This document shows positions 45,081 through 54,966 of a DNA stretch of 64,000 bases, in pieces. A model generated the notes under the pieces. That model was not told the DNA's origin. It searched no databases and worked only from the letters and a program-made list of their open reading frames with translations. The first letter of the stretch is position 1. Every line of letters starts with the position of its first letter. The position numbers and the translations under genes were made by a program. The stretch is from NCBI GenBank assembly GCA_902613805.1, contig CACMIV010000002.1:248001-312000 (forward strand), in the 5' to 3' direction. The stretch is from an uncultured Pelagibacteraceae bacterium. Lineage in GTDB: Bacteria; Pseudomonadota; Alphaproteobacteria; Pelagibacterales; AG-422-B15.

Positions 45081-47173
45081 TTGAGCTATTAAAATTAAAA
45101 TACTTTTACTTAATTTCGTTTATTTTCATTATTATATTTGCTTTATCAGTGAATAAGATAAGAGCAGATCAAGAAGTTAAAATACTTGCAGATAAAATAA
45201 TTATTAATGACAAAAATCAAACAATTGAAGCTTTAGGCAATGCTATTGCGATAGATCAAGATGGAAATGAATTAAAATCAGATAAGATTTTATTAGACGA
45301 TGCAAATTCTAATATATTCGCTGAAGAGAATGTTGTTTTGAATGATATTGAGGGAAATACATTTTTCATGAAAGAATTATTAGCTAATGACGGGATAAAT
45401 ACTATACAAGGAACAAATGTCAAAGCTCGTCTAAAAGATAATTCTAGAATAGTTGGTTCGAAGATAACAAAAAAAGAAAATATTACTATACTCTCTGATG
45501 CTGAGTATACACCTTGCGAACAACAGAATTATTTAATTCCAAATTGTCCTGGCTGGAAATTAAAATCAAACAAAATTTATCGTAATAGCGAGAGTAAAAC
45601 AATTCATTATGATCATGCGCGAATACATTTATTCAATATCCCTCTATTTTATTTACCTTATTTTTCACATCCAGATCCGTCAGTTAATAAAAAATCAGGA
45701 CTGTTGATGCCTACAGTTGAGACTGATGATAAGTTGGGAGATAAATTCTCATTACCAATTTTTTATAATATTGCTGATAATCAGGATATTACCTTGACAC
45801 CCAATTACCAATCAAAAAGTAACAATTTTTACACACTTAATTATAGATATCTGGATAATAATGGACGTTATAACATTGAAGCTAGTATTGATGATAACGA
45901 TGATAATAGTGGAACAAGTAATCATTTTTTTTTTGATGCGGACATAAATAATCCTTTTGGTGATCTAAGTGGTTTTTTGCAAAATACTAACAACGATACC
46001 TACATGAGAAAGAATAAGATCAATAAGCTTACGGTTTTGAAATCAGGTTTAAATTTTGAAAAGAGCAATGACGATACCTATTTTTCTTTATCAGCTATTG
46101 GATATAAGCATTTAGCTATACAGAATGGTGAGCAGTGGGAGTACGAGTATCCTAAGATAAATTATAATATCAATAACATAGAAGAGAGTATTACTGGCGG
46201 GGATATTTCATTAAATAATCAGTTTCATTTCAATAAAGGTCTTGATGACAGTTATACTTCTTTAGCTTCATCTCAAATTAATTGGTACAATACAGATGTA
46301 AATTATGATAATGGCTTATTATTTGAAAATGGGGCTAATTTTAGAATCGTTTCAATTTCAAATGATAATAAAAATGCTTCAGATACAAATAACATAAGAT
46401 TCTATCCTCAAATTCACAGTGTTATTAAATATCCACTAATAAAGTATTCTAAAAATTCATCTCAATCACTGACACCTATCTTTATGCCAATACTTGCTCC
46501 ATATAATAATTATACTTCTGCTCAAGTTATTAATTCTAGTAATTTATTTTCGTCAAACAGAGCGAGCTCTATTAATGAATGGGAAAGCGGTCCAAGAATT
46601 AATTACGGAGTAGATTGGTTTATTGAAAATAATGAAGCATTAAATTTAAAGTTTACTTTAGGGCAAAGCTATAGATTTAATAAAAGTAAGTCAGACACCA
46701 CTAAAGAGCTTTCAGACTATTATTTCACCTCAAATTTGTCATTGAACGATAATTATATAAATAACTCAATTGTATTAGACAGAAATGATATAGATGTAAA
46801 ATCAATTAATTTAAATACTTTTACCAGGTTAGACAAACTTAAATTAGCGATGGACTATGACTATACATCAGGAAAATACACTTCACCAAAGGAGCAAATA
46901 GGTATTGGAGGTAAATATAATTTTGCTCGAGATTTTTATTTTAAATTTACTGGTTCAAAAAATTTAGATACAAATAAAAATATTGGTTATCAATATGGTT
47001 TTTTATATGAGAATGACTGTCTTGGAATAGATTTTAATTTTTTCAGAGATCTAACTGTTGATAGAGATATTTCTGAAAGTGATGGCTTTAGTTTTACCAT
47101 AGTTCTAAAACCTTTTGGCTCCACCCAAAATTATGGAGTTAAAAAAGTATTTGGGCCTAGTATCAATGATTAA
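45077..47173 (+). CDS. lptD: LPS assembly outer-membrane protein LptD
   Basis: A 698-aa protein with a signal region (YLISFIFIIIFALSVNKIRA), an N-terminal OstA-like beta domain (VKILADKIIINDKNQTIEALGNAIAIDQDG), conserved YTPCEQQN...NCPGWKLKS with the disulfide cysteines, HIPLFYLPYFSHPDPSV-type segment, and a C-terminal outer-membrane beta barrel. Inserts LPS in the outer leaflet with LptE. The barrel part ends CLGIDFNFFRDLTVDRDISESDGFSFTIVLKPFG. Confidence 0.95.
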   Translation: MIELLKLKYFYLISFIFIIIFALSVNKIRADQEVKILADKIIINDKNQTIEALGNAIAIDQDGNELKSDKILLDDANSNIFAEENVVLNDIEGNTFFMKELLANDGINTIQGTNVKARLKDNSRIVGSKITKKENITILSDAEYTPCEQQNYLIPNCPGWKLKSNKIYRNSESKTIHYDHARIHLFNIPLFYLPYFSHPDPSVNKKSGLLMPTVETDDKLGDKFSLPIFYNIADNQDITLTPNYQSKSNNFYTLNYRYLDNNGRYNIEASIDDNDDNSGTSNHFFFDADINNPFGDLSGFLQNTNNDTYMRKNKINKLTVLKSGLNFEKSNDDTYFSLSAIGYKHLAIQNGEQWEYEYPKINYNINNIEESITGGDISLNNQFHFNKGLDDSYTSLASSQINWYNTDVNYDNGLLFENGANFRIVSISNDNKNASDTNNIRFYPQIHSVIKYPLIKYSKNSSQSLTPIFMPILAPYNNYTSAQVINSSNLFSSNRASSINEWESGPRINYGVDWFIENNEALNLKFTLGQSYRFNKSKSDTTKELSDYYFTSNLSLNDNYINNSIVLDRNDIDVKSINLNTFTRLDKLKLAMDYDYTSGKYTSPKEQIGIGGKYNFARDFYFKFTGSKNLDTNKNIGYQYGFLYENDCLGIDFNFFRDLTVDRDISESDGFSFTIVLKPFGSTQNYGVKKVFGPSIND

Positions 47174-47771
47174 AATCTTTTATACATCCATTCTATTAAT
47201 TTTTTTTGCACAAGCACATGCAAACTCCCTACAGCAAAGTGAGCACAGAATAGCAATATTAGTAAATGACTATATGATTACTTCGTATGACATAATACAA
47301 AGAATGAAAATGAATTCTATTATTAATAGAATAGAAATAAGTTCAGAAAATGATCAATTTTTTATGAATAGCGTAGCAGAACAACTAATTCAAGAGAAGC
47401 TTAAAAATGAAAAAATAAAAGAATATGAAATTAAAATTGATGATGAGGAGCTTAACAGTTACGAGGCAAACTTCCTTTTATCAATAAACTTTGATAAAAC
47501 AAATTTAATAAATTTAATGGAAACAAATAATATTAAATATTCTCTTCTCAAAGATTTTTTAGTAATTGAATTATCATGGCAAAAATTAATTAATACTCTC
47601 TACTATCGAATTACCTCTGCAAGTAATACCGAGATAAATGAGATTTTATCAAGAAACGAAAGTCTTTCTGCTAATCAAGCAAAGAATTTAGTAATACAAA
47701 AACAACTTGATCTAAATAGCAGTAAACTCTTAAGAGATATGTATAATGAAGCAACCATTGAATATAGGTAA
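47166..47771 (+). CDS. SurA N-terminal domain protein lacking PPIase domains
   Basis: About 201 aa from the ATG at 47166 (MIKIFYTS); the longer frame from 47115 lies within lptD. Signal peptide (SILLIFFAQAHA) followed by SEHRIAILVNDYMITSYDIIQRMKM, the SurA N-terminal chaperone pattern. It ends without any parvulin PPIase domain, about half the usual SurA length, as in several reduced alphaproteobacteria. It likely escorts outer-membrane proteins such as LptD, its upstream neighbour. Overlaps lptD by 8 bp and rsmA by 26 bp. Confidence 0.85.
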   Translation: MIKIFYTSILLIFFAQAHANSLQQSEHRIAILVNDYMITSYDIIQRMKMNSIINRIEISSENDQFFMNSVAEQLIQEKLKNEKIKEYEIKIDDEELNSYEANFLLSINFDKTNLINLMETNNIKYSLLKDFLVIELSWQKLINTLYYRITSASNTEINEILSRNESLSANQAKNLVIQKQLDLNSSKLLRDMYNEATIEYR

Positions 47772-48531
47772 TATTTACTCAAAGAAATCTCTTGGTCAAA
47801 ATTTTATTATAGATGAAAATTTTCTTAAAAAGTTAGATAAAGTAATTAAAACAAATAGCGGAACGATCATTGTAGAGATAGGACCTGGAAAGGGAGCTCT
47901 TACTAAATACCTCTCAAAAAAGAAATTAAAACAGCTTTATTTAATAGAAAAGGACACAAAGTTAGCTGAGTCTCTTAAACAGTCTTATAAAAACAATAGT
48001 AAAGTAAAAGTCTTTAATGAAGATGCTTTAAGATTTGATTACAGCTACTTAAATGGTGAAGTTATTATTGTTGGAAATCTTCCATTTAATGTTTCATCAC
48101 AACTTTTAATGAAATGGTTAAAATCTAAGAATTGGCCGTCTTTTTATAAAAAAATGATATTAATGTTTCAGTTTGAATTAGGAAAAAGAATAATCTCGGA
48201 CTCAAACTTAAAGAGTTATGGAAAACTATCCGTTGCAACACAAGTCAGATGTAAAGTTAAAAAAATATTATTTGCATCTTCAAATATCTTTCATCCAAAA
48301 CCTAAAGTTGATGGTGTAGTCTTGGAGTTTGATCCCATAGAAAAGTATAAAAATATAGATTATCTAAAACTTCTTGATTTACTTAATAAAGCTTTTTTGC
48401 ATAGAAGAAAAAAAATAAAGACTACTCTAAAAAATTATTTACATATTCTTCAAGAATTAGATATTGATAGTGACTTGAGAGCAGAAAATTTATCCGTTCA
48501 GGATTATGTAAAAATCACAAAACTGAGCTAG
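47746..48531 (+). CDS. rsmA: 16S rRNA (adenine1518-N6/1519-N6)-dimethyltransferase
   Basis: A 261-aa KsgA/RsmA enzyme. SKKSLGQNFIIDENFL opens; the SAM site is IVEIGPGKGALTKYL; the target-base motif is NLPFNVSSQLL (NLPYN in most). A late GVVLEFDP and HRRKKIKTTLKN fit the family. The pdxA gene that commonly sits between surA and rsmA is absent. Its start overlaps the surA-like gene by 26 bp. Confidence 0.97.
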   Translation: MKQPLNIGNIYSKKSLGQNFIIDENFLKKLDKVIKTNSGTIIVEIGPGKGALTKYLSKKKLKQLYLIEKDTKLAESLKQSYKNNSKVKVFNEDALRFDYSYLNGEVIIVGNLPFNVSSQLLMKWLKSKNWPSFYKKMILMFQFELGKRIISDSNLKSYGKLSVATQVRCKVKKILFASSNIFHPKPKVDGVVLEFDPIEKYKNIDYLKLLDLLNKAFLHRRKKIKTTLKNYLHILQELDIDSDLRAENLSVQDYVKITKLS

Positions 48532-48532
48532 C

Positions 48533-49123
48533 TTATCCGATCTTTCTTCTTGAAATTAAACTGTATATTTCACTAACACATTGATCTAAGTCTTTATTTA
48601 CAACAACAAAGTCATATTCTTTTTTATGACTCATTTCTTGCTCGAAAGTTGAAAATCTCTCAAAAATAGAGTTATTGTTATCGCCAGATTCAAATGCCCT
48701 TGATTTAAGTCTCTCCAAAACCACATCTTTTGAGGGAGGAACTACAAATATTGATAAAATATTTGAAAATTTTGAATTTCGTAATTGCTCCGCTCCTTGC
48801 CAATCGATATCAAATAAAACATCTTTTCCGCTTTCTAGTATTTCTTCAATGTATTTATATCTAGAACCGTAATAGTTTCCAAATACATTCGCATATTCAA
48901 TATATTCTCTATTTTTAATCCTTTTTTCAAACTCTTGCTCGTCTATAAAATAGTAATCACTTCCCTCAACTTCGTTATCACGCGGCTTTCTTGTTGTGTC
49001 AGAAATTGATAATTTCAAATTTTGATATTTTATTATGAGTTTTTTACATATAGATGTCTTGCCTGCGCCTGATGGGGATGATATTATAATTAATAGGTTA
49101 ATATTCTTTTTAGTTATTGTCAT
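48533..49123 (-). CDS. gmk: Guanylate kinase
   Basis: A 196-aa GMP kinase. P-loop SSPSGAGKTS (residues 15-24), GMP-binding SISDTTRKPRDNEVEGSDYYFID, FGNYYGS and VLFDIDWQGAEQLR. Convergent with rsmA one base apart. The start overlaps the fabF stop by 14 bp; mltG and a YicC-type gene that often lie between these two are absent. Confidence 0.97.
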   Translation of the reverse strand: MTITKKNINLLIIISSPSGAGKTSICKKLIIKYQNLKLSISDTTRKPRDNEVEGSDYYFIDEQEFEKRIKNREYIEYANVFGNYYGSRYKYIEEILESGKDVLFDIDWQGAEQLRNSKFSNILSIFVVPPSKDVVLERLKSRAFESGDNNNSIFERFSTFEQEMSHKKEYDFVVVNKDLDQCVSEIYSLISRRKIG

Positions 49124-50372
49124 ATTTTGTCAATACGAGAGATACGTTTGTACCTCCAAAACCAAAAGAATTGGATAAAACATTTTTAATATTAATATCA
49201 GAAGAATGGCTTATAACAAAATTTATATTTTTAGTTTCAATTTCTTTTTCTAAATTCAAGTTACAAGGGATTTTATTGGAGTTTATACTCATTATAGAAT
49301 AAATAGCTTCAACAGCCCCTGCTGCACCTAATAAATGTCCAATATAAGATTTATTTGATACAACATTAATACCGCCTTTCTTATTCGCAAATAATTGATC
49401 AATAGCCTGAGTTTCTACTTTATCACCTGAGGGAGTTGAGGTGCCATGGGCGTTAATGTAATCTATATCTTCAAAGTTAATATCTGAATCTGTAATAGCA
49501 TTTTGCATTGCCCTCATAGCTCCTTCACCTGTGGGTTCAGGAAGAGTATAATGATAAGCGTCTGACGACATTCCATAACCAGTAATTTCAGCAATTATTT
49601 TTGCGTTTCTATTAATTGCATGTTGCATTTCCTCTAATATTAAAATCCCCGCACCTTCTCCCATTACAAATCCATCTCTTTTATCATCAAATGGTCTGGA
49701 TGATTGACTGGGAGTATCATTGAAGTTTGTGCTTAAAGCTTTGCAAGCTGCGAATCCTGCAATGCCTATTGGGCTTATTGTTGCTTCTGATCCGCCTGTT
49801 ACCATAATATCTGCTTGACCATGCTGAATTAATCGATAGGACTCACCGATTGCATGCGCTGAAGAAGCGCATGCTGAAACTGTTGAAAAATTTGGTCCTT
49901 TTAAATTATATTTTATAGATAGGTATCCAGAAGACATATTAATAATTCTTCCAGTGATAAAGAATGGGCTAATTTTCTTTCCGTTTTTAAAAGCTATTGA
50001 GGTATCTTCAATACCAGGCAAGCCCCCCATACCAGAACCAATTATACATCCCGCCCTAAATGATTCTGGGTCATCTAACTTATTTAAAGCGCTTTCTTTA
50101 TAAGCCTCTTGAGCAGCAGCCATTGAAAATTTTATAAAATCGTCAATTTTTTTAATTTCCTTTTTTTCTATAAATTTCTCAGGAATAAAAGCACCTTCAA
50201 TTTTTTCATCCATAGGAACTTCGCATGCGACCTGACACTTAAAGTCTGATGGATCAAACTTGGTTATTCTTCCTGCGCCAGATATTCCATTGATTAGGTT
50301 TTTCCAATTCGCTTCTTTACCGCAACCAAGAGGAGTTACTAACCCCATGCCAGTAACCACTACTCTTTTCAT
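49110..50372 (-). CDS. fabF: Beta-ketoacyl-ACP synthase II
   Basis: A 420-aa condensing enzyme of fatty acid elongation. The nucleophile is C168 (VSACASSAHAIGE); the His pair sits in YINAHGTSTPSGD and NKSYIGHLLGAAG. Opening VVVTGMGLVTPLG is typical. It forms an operon with acpP, fabG and fabD upstream. Confidence 0.98.
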   Translation of the reverse strand: MKRVVVTGMGLVTPLGCGKEANWKNLINGISGAGRITKFDPSDFKCQVACEVPMDEKIEGAFIPEKFIEKKEIKKIDDFIKFSMAAAQEAYKESALNKLDDPESFRAGCIIGSGMGGLPGIEDTSIAFKNGKKISPFFITGRIINMSSGYLSIKYNLKGPNFSTVSACASSAHAIGESYRLIQHGQADIMVTGGSEATISPIGIAGFAACKALSTNFNDTPSQSSRPFDDKRDGFVMGEGAGILILEEMQHAINRNAKIIAEITGYGMSSDAYHYTLPEPTGEGAMRAMQNAITDSDINFEDIDYINAHGTSTPSGDKVETQAIDQLFANKKGGINVVSNKSYIGHLLGAAGAVEAIYSIMSINSNKIPCNLNLEKEIETKNINFVISHSSDINIKNVLSNSFGFGGTNVSLVLTKYDNN

Positions 50373-50381
50373 TCGTAATTG

Positions 50382-50615
50382 TTATTTTGCTTTTAAGTGA
50401 GAGATTGCATCACCAACGGTCAAAATTGTTTCCGCTTTTTCATCTGGTATTTCAACATCAAAAGCCTCTTCAAAAGCCATAACCAATTCGACAGTATCTA
50501 AACTGTCCGCACCGAGATCATCAATAAACTTAGCGTCATCTGTTAATTTACTAATATCATCAATGCCTAGATGCTCGGCGATTATTTTTTTCACTTTATC
50601 AGCAACTTCTGTCAT
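50382..50615 (-). CDS. acpP: Acyl carrier protein
   Basis: A 77-aa acidic ACP. The phosphopantetheine attachment Ser is S38 in [19 protein letters not shown]. It carries the growing acyl chain between FabD, FabG and FabF, all in this cluster. Confidence 0.98.
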   Translation of the reverse strand: MTEVADKVKKIIAEHLGIDDISKLTDDAKFIDDLGADSLDTVELVMAFEEAFDVEIPDEKAETILTVGDAISHLKAK

Positions 50616-50658
50616 AATTTCTCCTAAATCTATTTTTTCACTTGTATTACGATATACA

Positions 50659-51378
50659 TCACATTGTCAAGCCACCATTAATATGAAGTATTTGACCAGT
50701 AATATATGATGATTCTTGAGATGATAGAAAATAAACAAGTGAGGCTACCTCCTCTGGTTTACCCATTCTACCCAAAGGCACTTTAGACATCATCATGTCA
50801 AGCCTCTTCTTGTCAATGGTGTCAATTATATCTGTTTCAATAAAACCAGGAGAAACGCCGTTCACTGTTATCCCTCTTGAGGCCACTTCATTTGCAATTG
50901 TTCTGGTTAAGCCTTCAACAGCTGACTTTGAAGCAACGTAATTTGCTTGTCCTGGATTACCTATTTTTGCTGCATCTGATGTAATGTTGATTACTCTTCC
51001 CCATTTTGACTTTATCATATCTTTAATCACTATTTGACTTAATCTGAATGTTGCTTTTAGATTTATATCTATTACATTCTGCCACTCATTTTCTTTCATT
51101 CTCATAAACAAGTTATCTTTGGTAATACCTGCATTATTAACAAGAACATTAATATTGCCAAAATACTCCTTTGCATCCTGTACTAAATTTATTATTTGCT
51201 GCTCATCAGAAAGATCGCACTGTAAACCTTTAAATCGATCTTTGTATGAACTTTCTAACTTTTTTAATTTTTCTAAACTAGTTCCAGAACCACAAATATT
51301 ATACCCATTTTGAAAAAATGTTTTTACCAAAGCGTGTCCTATACCGCCTGTAGCTCCAGTAATTAATATATTTTTCAT
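50659..51378 (-). CDS. fabG: 3-oxoacyl-ACP reductase
   Basis: A 239-aa SDR. NADPH loop TGATGGIG (residues 7-14), NNAG (81-84), active site S134, Y147 and K151 ([18 protein letters not shown]). C-terminal [12 protein letters not shown] is the FabG tail. Its ATG overlaps the fabD stop by 4 bp. Confidence 0.97.
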   Translation of the reverse strand: MKNILITGATGGIGHALVKTFFQNGYNICGSGTSLEKLKKLESSYKDRFKGLQCDLSDEQQIINLVQDAKEYFGNINVLVNNAGITKDNLFMRMKENEWQNVIDINLKATFRLSQIVIKDMIKSKWGRVINITSDAAKIGNPGQANYVASKSAVEGLTRTIANEVASRGITVNGVSPGFIETDIIDTIDKKRLDMMMSKVPLGRMGKPEEVASLVYFLSSQESSYITGQILHINGGLTM

Positions 51379-52316
51379 TGTTTCATTGCCTCTAATTTAT
51401 CAATATCTTCCGTCTTACTTATAGAGATTACTTTCACTTCTTTTGAGATTCTTTTAACTAAATTTGTAAGCACAGAACCTGGACCAATTTCGACAAAGTT
51501 TTTTACTCCATCTCTAATCATATTTAAAACTATTTCTCTCCATCTTACTTTTGAAACTATCTGTTTTATTAATAGTTTTTTTATATCTTGTACTGAGCAT
51601 TTTTCTGCAGTGACATTAGAGTATAAAGGAACACTAAAATTTTCAAATTGATAATTTGAAATTTCTTCATCCATCACTGTAGCTGCGTTATTAATTAGCT
51701 CGCAATGAAATGGTGCACTTACTGGCAACTTTATTGCTTTTTTTATTTCTAATTTTTTTGATTTATTTTCTATGTATTCAATTGCATTCTTTTCACCACT
51801 TATAACAATCTGACCAATCGCATTATCATTAGCGACAAATACTTTGCCGTAGTTTTGAGTCATCTCAATTATTTTGTTTACCTTTTCAAGACTGCACCCA
51901 ATTAATGCAAGCATCCCTCCTGTTCCTTCAGGCATACTTTCTTGCATTGCTTTTGATCTAACTTTAAGAAGTTTTACAGAATTATCAAATTTTAATGAAC
52001 CATTGCAAACAAGCGCACTGTATTCTCCAAGTGAATGACCAGCTACGCAACTGATAGTTTTCATATTTATTAAATTTTCAGAAACGAGTGCGACGTATAT
52101 TGCAATGCTAGTTGTCATTATAGACGGTTGAGCATTCTGCGTTTTTAGAAGACTCATATTGCTTCCAAAAAATATTTCCTTAGATAAATTTCTGCCTAAT
52201 GTGTCATCTAAACTATGATATATTTGTTTGGAAACATCATATTTTTGATAAAAATCGTGCCCCATTCCTACAAATTGAGAACCTTGGCCAGGAAAAATTA
52301 GAGCTGTTTTCATCAA
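51375..52316 (-). CDS. fabD: Malonyl-CoA:ACP transacylase
   Basis: A 313-aa malonyltransferase charging ACP. FPGQGSQFVGMG opens; nucleophile S95 in AGHSLGEYSAL; the His is in LPVSAPFHCEL; QIVISG and VEIGPGSVLTNLVKR are conserved. A second Met one codon later (MKTALIFPG) may be the true start. First gene of fabD-fabG-acpP-fabF; divergent from rpsF, as in many alphaproteobacteria. Confidence 0.97.
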   Translation of the reverse strand: MMKTALIFPGQGSQFVGMGHDFYQKYDVSKQIYHSLDDTLGRNLSKEIFFGSNMSLLKTQNAQPSIMTTSIAIYVALVSENLINMKTISCVAGHSLGEYSALVCNGSLKFDNSVKLLKVRSKAMQESMPEGTGGMLALIGCSLEKVNKIIEMTQNYGKVFVANDNAIGQIVISGEKNAIEYIENKSKKLEIKKAIKLPVSAPFHCELINNAATVMDEEISNYQFENFSVPLYSNVTAEKCSVQDIKKLLIKQIVSKVRWREIVLNMIRDGVKNFVEIGPGSVLTNLVKRISKEVKVISISKTEDIDKLEAMKQ

Positions 52317-52385
52317 AAAAGAATACTTGCTTAAAAACGTATTATAGAATATTTATTCCATTTTTAACATTAAAACATCCAAAAT

Positions 52386-52712
52386 ATGGCACTCTTTGAA
52401 CATATCATTATGCTTAAACAAGATCTGAGTTCAGCCGAGCTTTCAGATGAAATTAAAAAACATGAAGAAATTTTGTCTGATCTTAATGGCAACCTTGTTT
52501 ATAAGGAAAGTTGGGGTCTTAGAAGTTTAGCTTATCCAATTAAAGAAAATAAAAAAGCCTTTTATGAATTTATGAATATAGAAATGCCCAAAGAAAAAAT
52601 TGATAAGCTTAATGCTCAACTTAATCTAAATGAAAATGTAATCAGATATTTGTCTATAAGAGTAAAGTCTTTTGGTGACACTCCTACAATGATGAATAAA
52701 GAAAAAGACTAA
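52386..52712 (+). CDS. rpsF: Ribosomal protein bS6
   Basis: A 108-aa bS6. ALFEHIIMLKQDLSSAELSDEI opens the ferredoxin-like fold; GLRSLAYPIKENKKAFYEFMN and LNENVIRYLSIRV are typical. It binds bS18, encoded next, on the small-subunit platform. Confidence 0.97.
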   Translation: MALFEHIIMLKQDLSSAELSDEIKKHEEILSDLNGNLVYKESWGLRSLAYPIKENKKAFYEFMNIEMPKEKIDKLNAQLNLNENVIRYLSIRVKSFGDTPTMMNKEKD

Positions 52713-52715
52713 GAT

Positions 52716-52910
52716 ATGGAAAAATCTAACAATAAAAATCAAATTTCATTTGATTACAAAGATGTTAATTCACTTAAAAAATTTATTTCAGAAAAAGGAA
52801 AAATAACACCCAGAAGAATTACATATATTTCAATAAAAAAACAAAAAGATCTTTCGAATGCAATAAAACGTGCAAGATATCTGGCTCTTTTACCTTATAC
52901 TGGCAAATAA
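52716..52910 (+). CDS. rpsR: Ribosomal protein bS18
   Basis: A 64-aa bS18. [50 protein letters not shown] is a full family match, spread across the last ~50 residues. The short N-terminus has no zinc cysteines. Between bS6 and bL9, the standard order. Confidence 0.97.
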   Translation: MEKSNNKNQISFDYKDVNSLKKFISEKGKITPRRITYISIKKQKDLSNAIKRARYLALLPYTGK

Positions 52911-52911
52911 C

Positions 52912-53358
52912 ATGGAAATCATTCTTCTTGAGTCCCATAATAAACTTGGAAAAGCAGGCGACATAGTCAGCGTAAAAGATGGTTATGCAAGAAACTATCT
53001 AATTCCAACAAAAAAAGCTATCATCGCTAATAAAAACAACAAAATGACTTTAGATACTAGAATGTCACAGATTGAAAAAATTAACAAAAAAAGGATGTCA
53101 GAAGCCAACGATATAAAATCAAAGATTAATAATCAAGTGGTGCAAATAGAGACTGAAGCCAATGAAGATGGAAATTTATATGGAAATTTAAACCCAAAGC
53201 AAGTTACCGAAGCTATTGAAAAAAAGCTAAACGTAAAATTATCTTCCGATAGTATTAACTTGGGTTTAATAAAAAATTTGGGCAGCCATGAAATAAATAT
53301 AAATTTATACGACAATATTTCAGCGGTGTTAAATCTTGAATTAATCAAAAAAATTTAG
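52912..53358 (+). CDS. rplI: Ribosomal protein bL9
   Basis: A 148-aa bL9 from the ATG at 52912, one base after the rpsR stop; an upstream in-frame ATG at 52870 lies inside rpsR and adds residues foreign to the family. The signature MEIILLESHNKLGKAGDIVSVKDGYARNYLIP is complete, followed by the long helix and a C-terminal domain with GNLYGNLNPKQVTEAI. Confidence 0.96.
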   Translation: MEIILLESHNKLGKAGDIVSVKDGYARNYLIPTKKAIIANKNNKMTLDTRMSQIEKINKKRMSEANDIKSKINNQVVQIETEANEDGNLYGNLNPKQVTEAIEKKLNVKLSSDSINLGLIKNLGSHEININLYDNISAVLNLELIKKI

Positions 53359-53497
53359 AGATATATTTAAATATCTAATATTGTTAGTAAATTCTAATTG
53401 ATTAAATGTATCTTATATTAACAATATAAAACACCTGTTAATATCTTTACTAAAAATTTAGCTGACAATATAGACAATTTCATATTATTTACTTGTT
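53359..53497. other. Short gene-free region upstream of dnaB with overlapping inverted repeats
   Basis: After rplI a weak AT-only hairpin AGATAT/ATATCT (53359-53376) may end the ribosomal operon. ATATTGTTA (53378-53386) is matched by TAACAATAT (53419-53427), and overlapping TTAGTAAA (53384-53391) is matched by TTTACTAA (53446-53453), so two alternative foldings compete for the same 5' arm. Its role is unknown; the composition is so AT-rich that chance is possible. Confidence 0.3.
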
Positions 53498-54955
53498 ATG
53501 TCTTCATCCTTTCAAATTCAGGACAAAAATATTGGAATAAAAGAGATGCCTCATAATATAGAGGCTGAACAAGGGATCCTAGGCGCCTTACTTCTAAATA
53601 ATGAAATATATTACGATATTTCTGAGCTGGTTATATCAGATCATTTTTATGAACCTGTTCATAAAAAAATATTCGATGTAATTGGCAAGCTGATTTCTAA
53701 AGGTCAAGTAGCAACACCAATTACTCTAAAGAGTTATTTTGAAGTAGAGAAGAATTTAGAGGATATCGGCGGATCAAGTTATCTTGTTCGACTTGCAAAT
53801 TCAGCAGTATCATTAGACTATGCAAAAAATTATGCAGGTATAATATACGATTTAGCAGTAAGAAGAGGTCTATACGAATTAGGCGCAAAAGTCCAGCATG
53901 ACGCAATTGAAAGTGACATAGACACGAAACCTGATGATTTAATCGAAGATGCTGAGAAAAGTCTATATCAAATATCGGAAAAAGGCACTTCACAAAATAA
54001 TATAAGAACTTTTCAAAGTTCAGTTGAAGAAGCAGTTGAGCTTGCAAGAAAAGCCTTTGAGAAAGACAGCAGCGTTGTTGGGATTTCATCAGATTTTACT
54101 GATTTAGATTCAAAGCTCGGTGGTTTTCATCCATCTGATCTAATTATAATTGCTGGAAGACCGTCAATGGGAAAAACTTCATTGGCAACAAATATAGCGT
54201 TTAATATTGCTAAAAATGCTCAAGCCAGTGACGATAAAAAATCAAGTGTTTTGTTTTTTTCACTTGAAATGTCATCGGAACAGTTGGCGAGAAGGATATT
54301 GTCGGAACAGGCAAAAATAAGTTCGAATGATATACGAAGAGGAAATCTATCTGAAAATGACCTTGACAATCTTGTGTCGGTTTCAAAAGAAATATTAGAA
54401 ATACCGCTTTATATTGATGATACTCCTGCAGTAAATATTGGCACATTGTCATCAAGAGCTAGGAGAATAAAAAGAAAAAATGGTCTTGGAGTAATCGTTA
54501 TAGATTATTTACAACTACTGCGCCCAAGTAAAAATTCAAGAAATGAGTCAAGGGTGCTGGAAGTTTCAGAAATAACTCAAGGATTAAAAGCTCTGGCTAA
54601 AGAGTTAAATATACCAATCATCGCACTTTCACAATTATCTAGACAAGTAGAGCAACGCGAAGATAAAAAACCACAACTTTCAGACTTACGGGAGTCAGGA
54701 TCAATTGAACAGGACTCAGACGTAGTTATGTTTATATACAGAGAAGAGTACTATTTAGAAAAAAATGCTCCATCACCGGGAACAGCGGAGTTTATAGAAT
54801 GGCAACAAAAGATGGAAGAGATACATGGACAGGCAGATTTATTAATTATGAAACAAAGACATGGACCAACAGGAAACATAAAATTAAGTTTTGATGCAAA
54901 ATTTACTAGATTTGGTAACTTTATTAGCAATGATCATTCAAACAGCTATGAATAA
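53498..54955 (+). CDS. dnaB: Replicative DNA helicase
   Basis: A 485-aa DnaB. N-terminal PHNIEAEQGILGALLL; RecA-like domain with Walker A GRPSMGKTS, EMSSEQLARRILSEQ, Walker B-type VIVIDYLQLL and the DnaB end DLRESGSIEQDSDVVMFIYREEYY. It unwinds DNA at the fork. No intein is present. Confidence 0.98.
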   Translation: MSSSFQIQDKNIGIKEMPHNIEAEQGILGALLLNNEIYYDISELVISDHFYEPVHKKIFDVIGKLISKGQVATPITLKSYFEVEKNLEDIGGSSYLVRLANSAVSLDYAKNYAGIIYDLAVRRGLYELGAKVQHDAIESDIDTKPDDLIEDAEKSLYQISEKGTSQNNIRTFQSSVEEAVELARKAFEKDSSVVGISSDFTDLDSKLGGFHPSDLIIIAGRPSMGKTSLATNIAFNIAKNAQASDDKKSSVLFFSLEMSSEQLARRILSEQAKISSNDIRRGNLSENDLDNLVSVSKEILEIPLYIDDTPAVNIGTLSSRARRIKRKNGLGVIVIDYLQLLRPSKNSRNESRVLEVSEITQGLKALAKELNIPIIALSQLSRQVEQREDKKPQLSDLRESGSIEQDSDVVMFIYREEYYLEKNAPSPGTAEFIEWQQKMEEIHGQADLLIMKQRHGPTGNIKLSFDAKFTRFGNFISNDHSNSYE

Positions 54956-54966
54956 AATTTCTTTCA

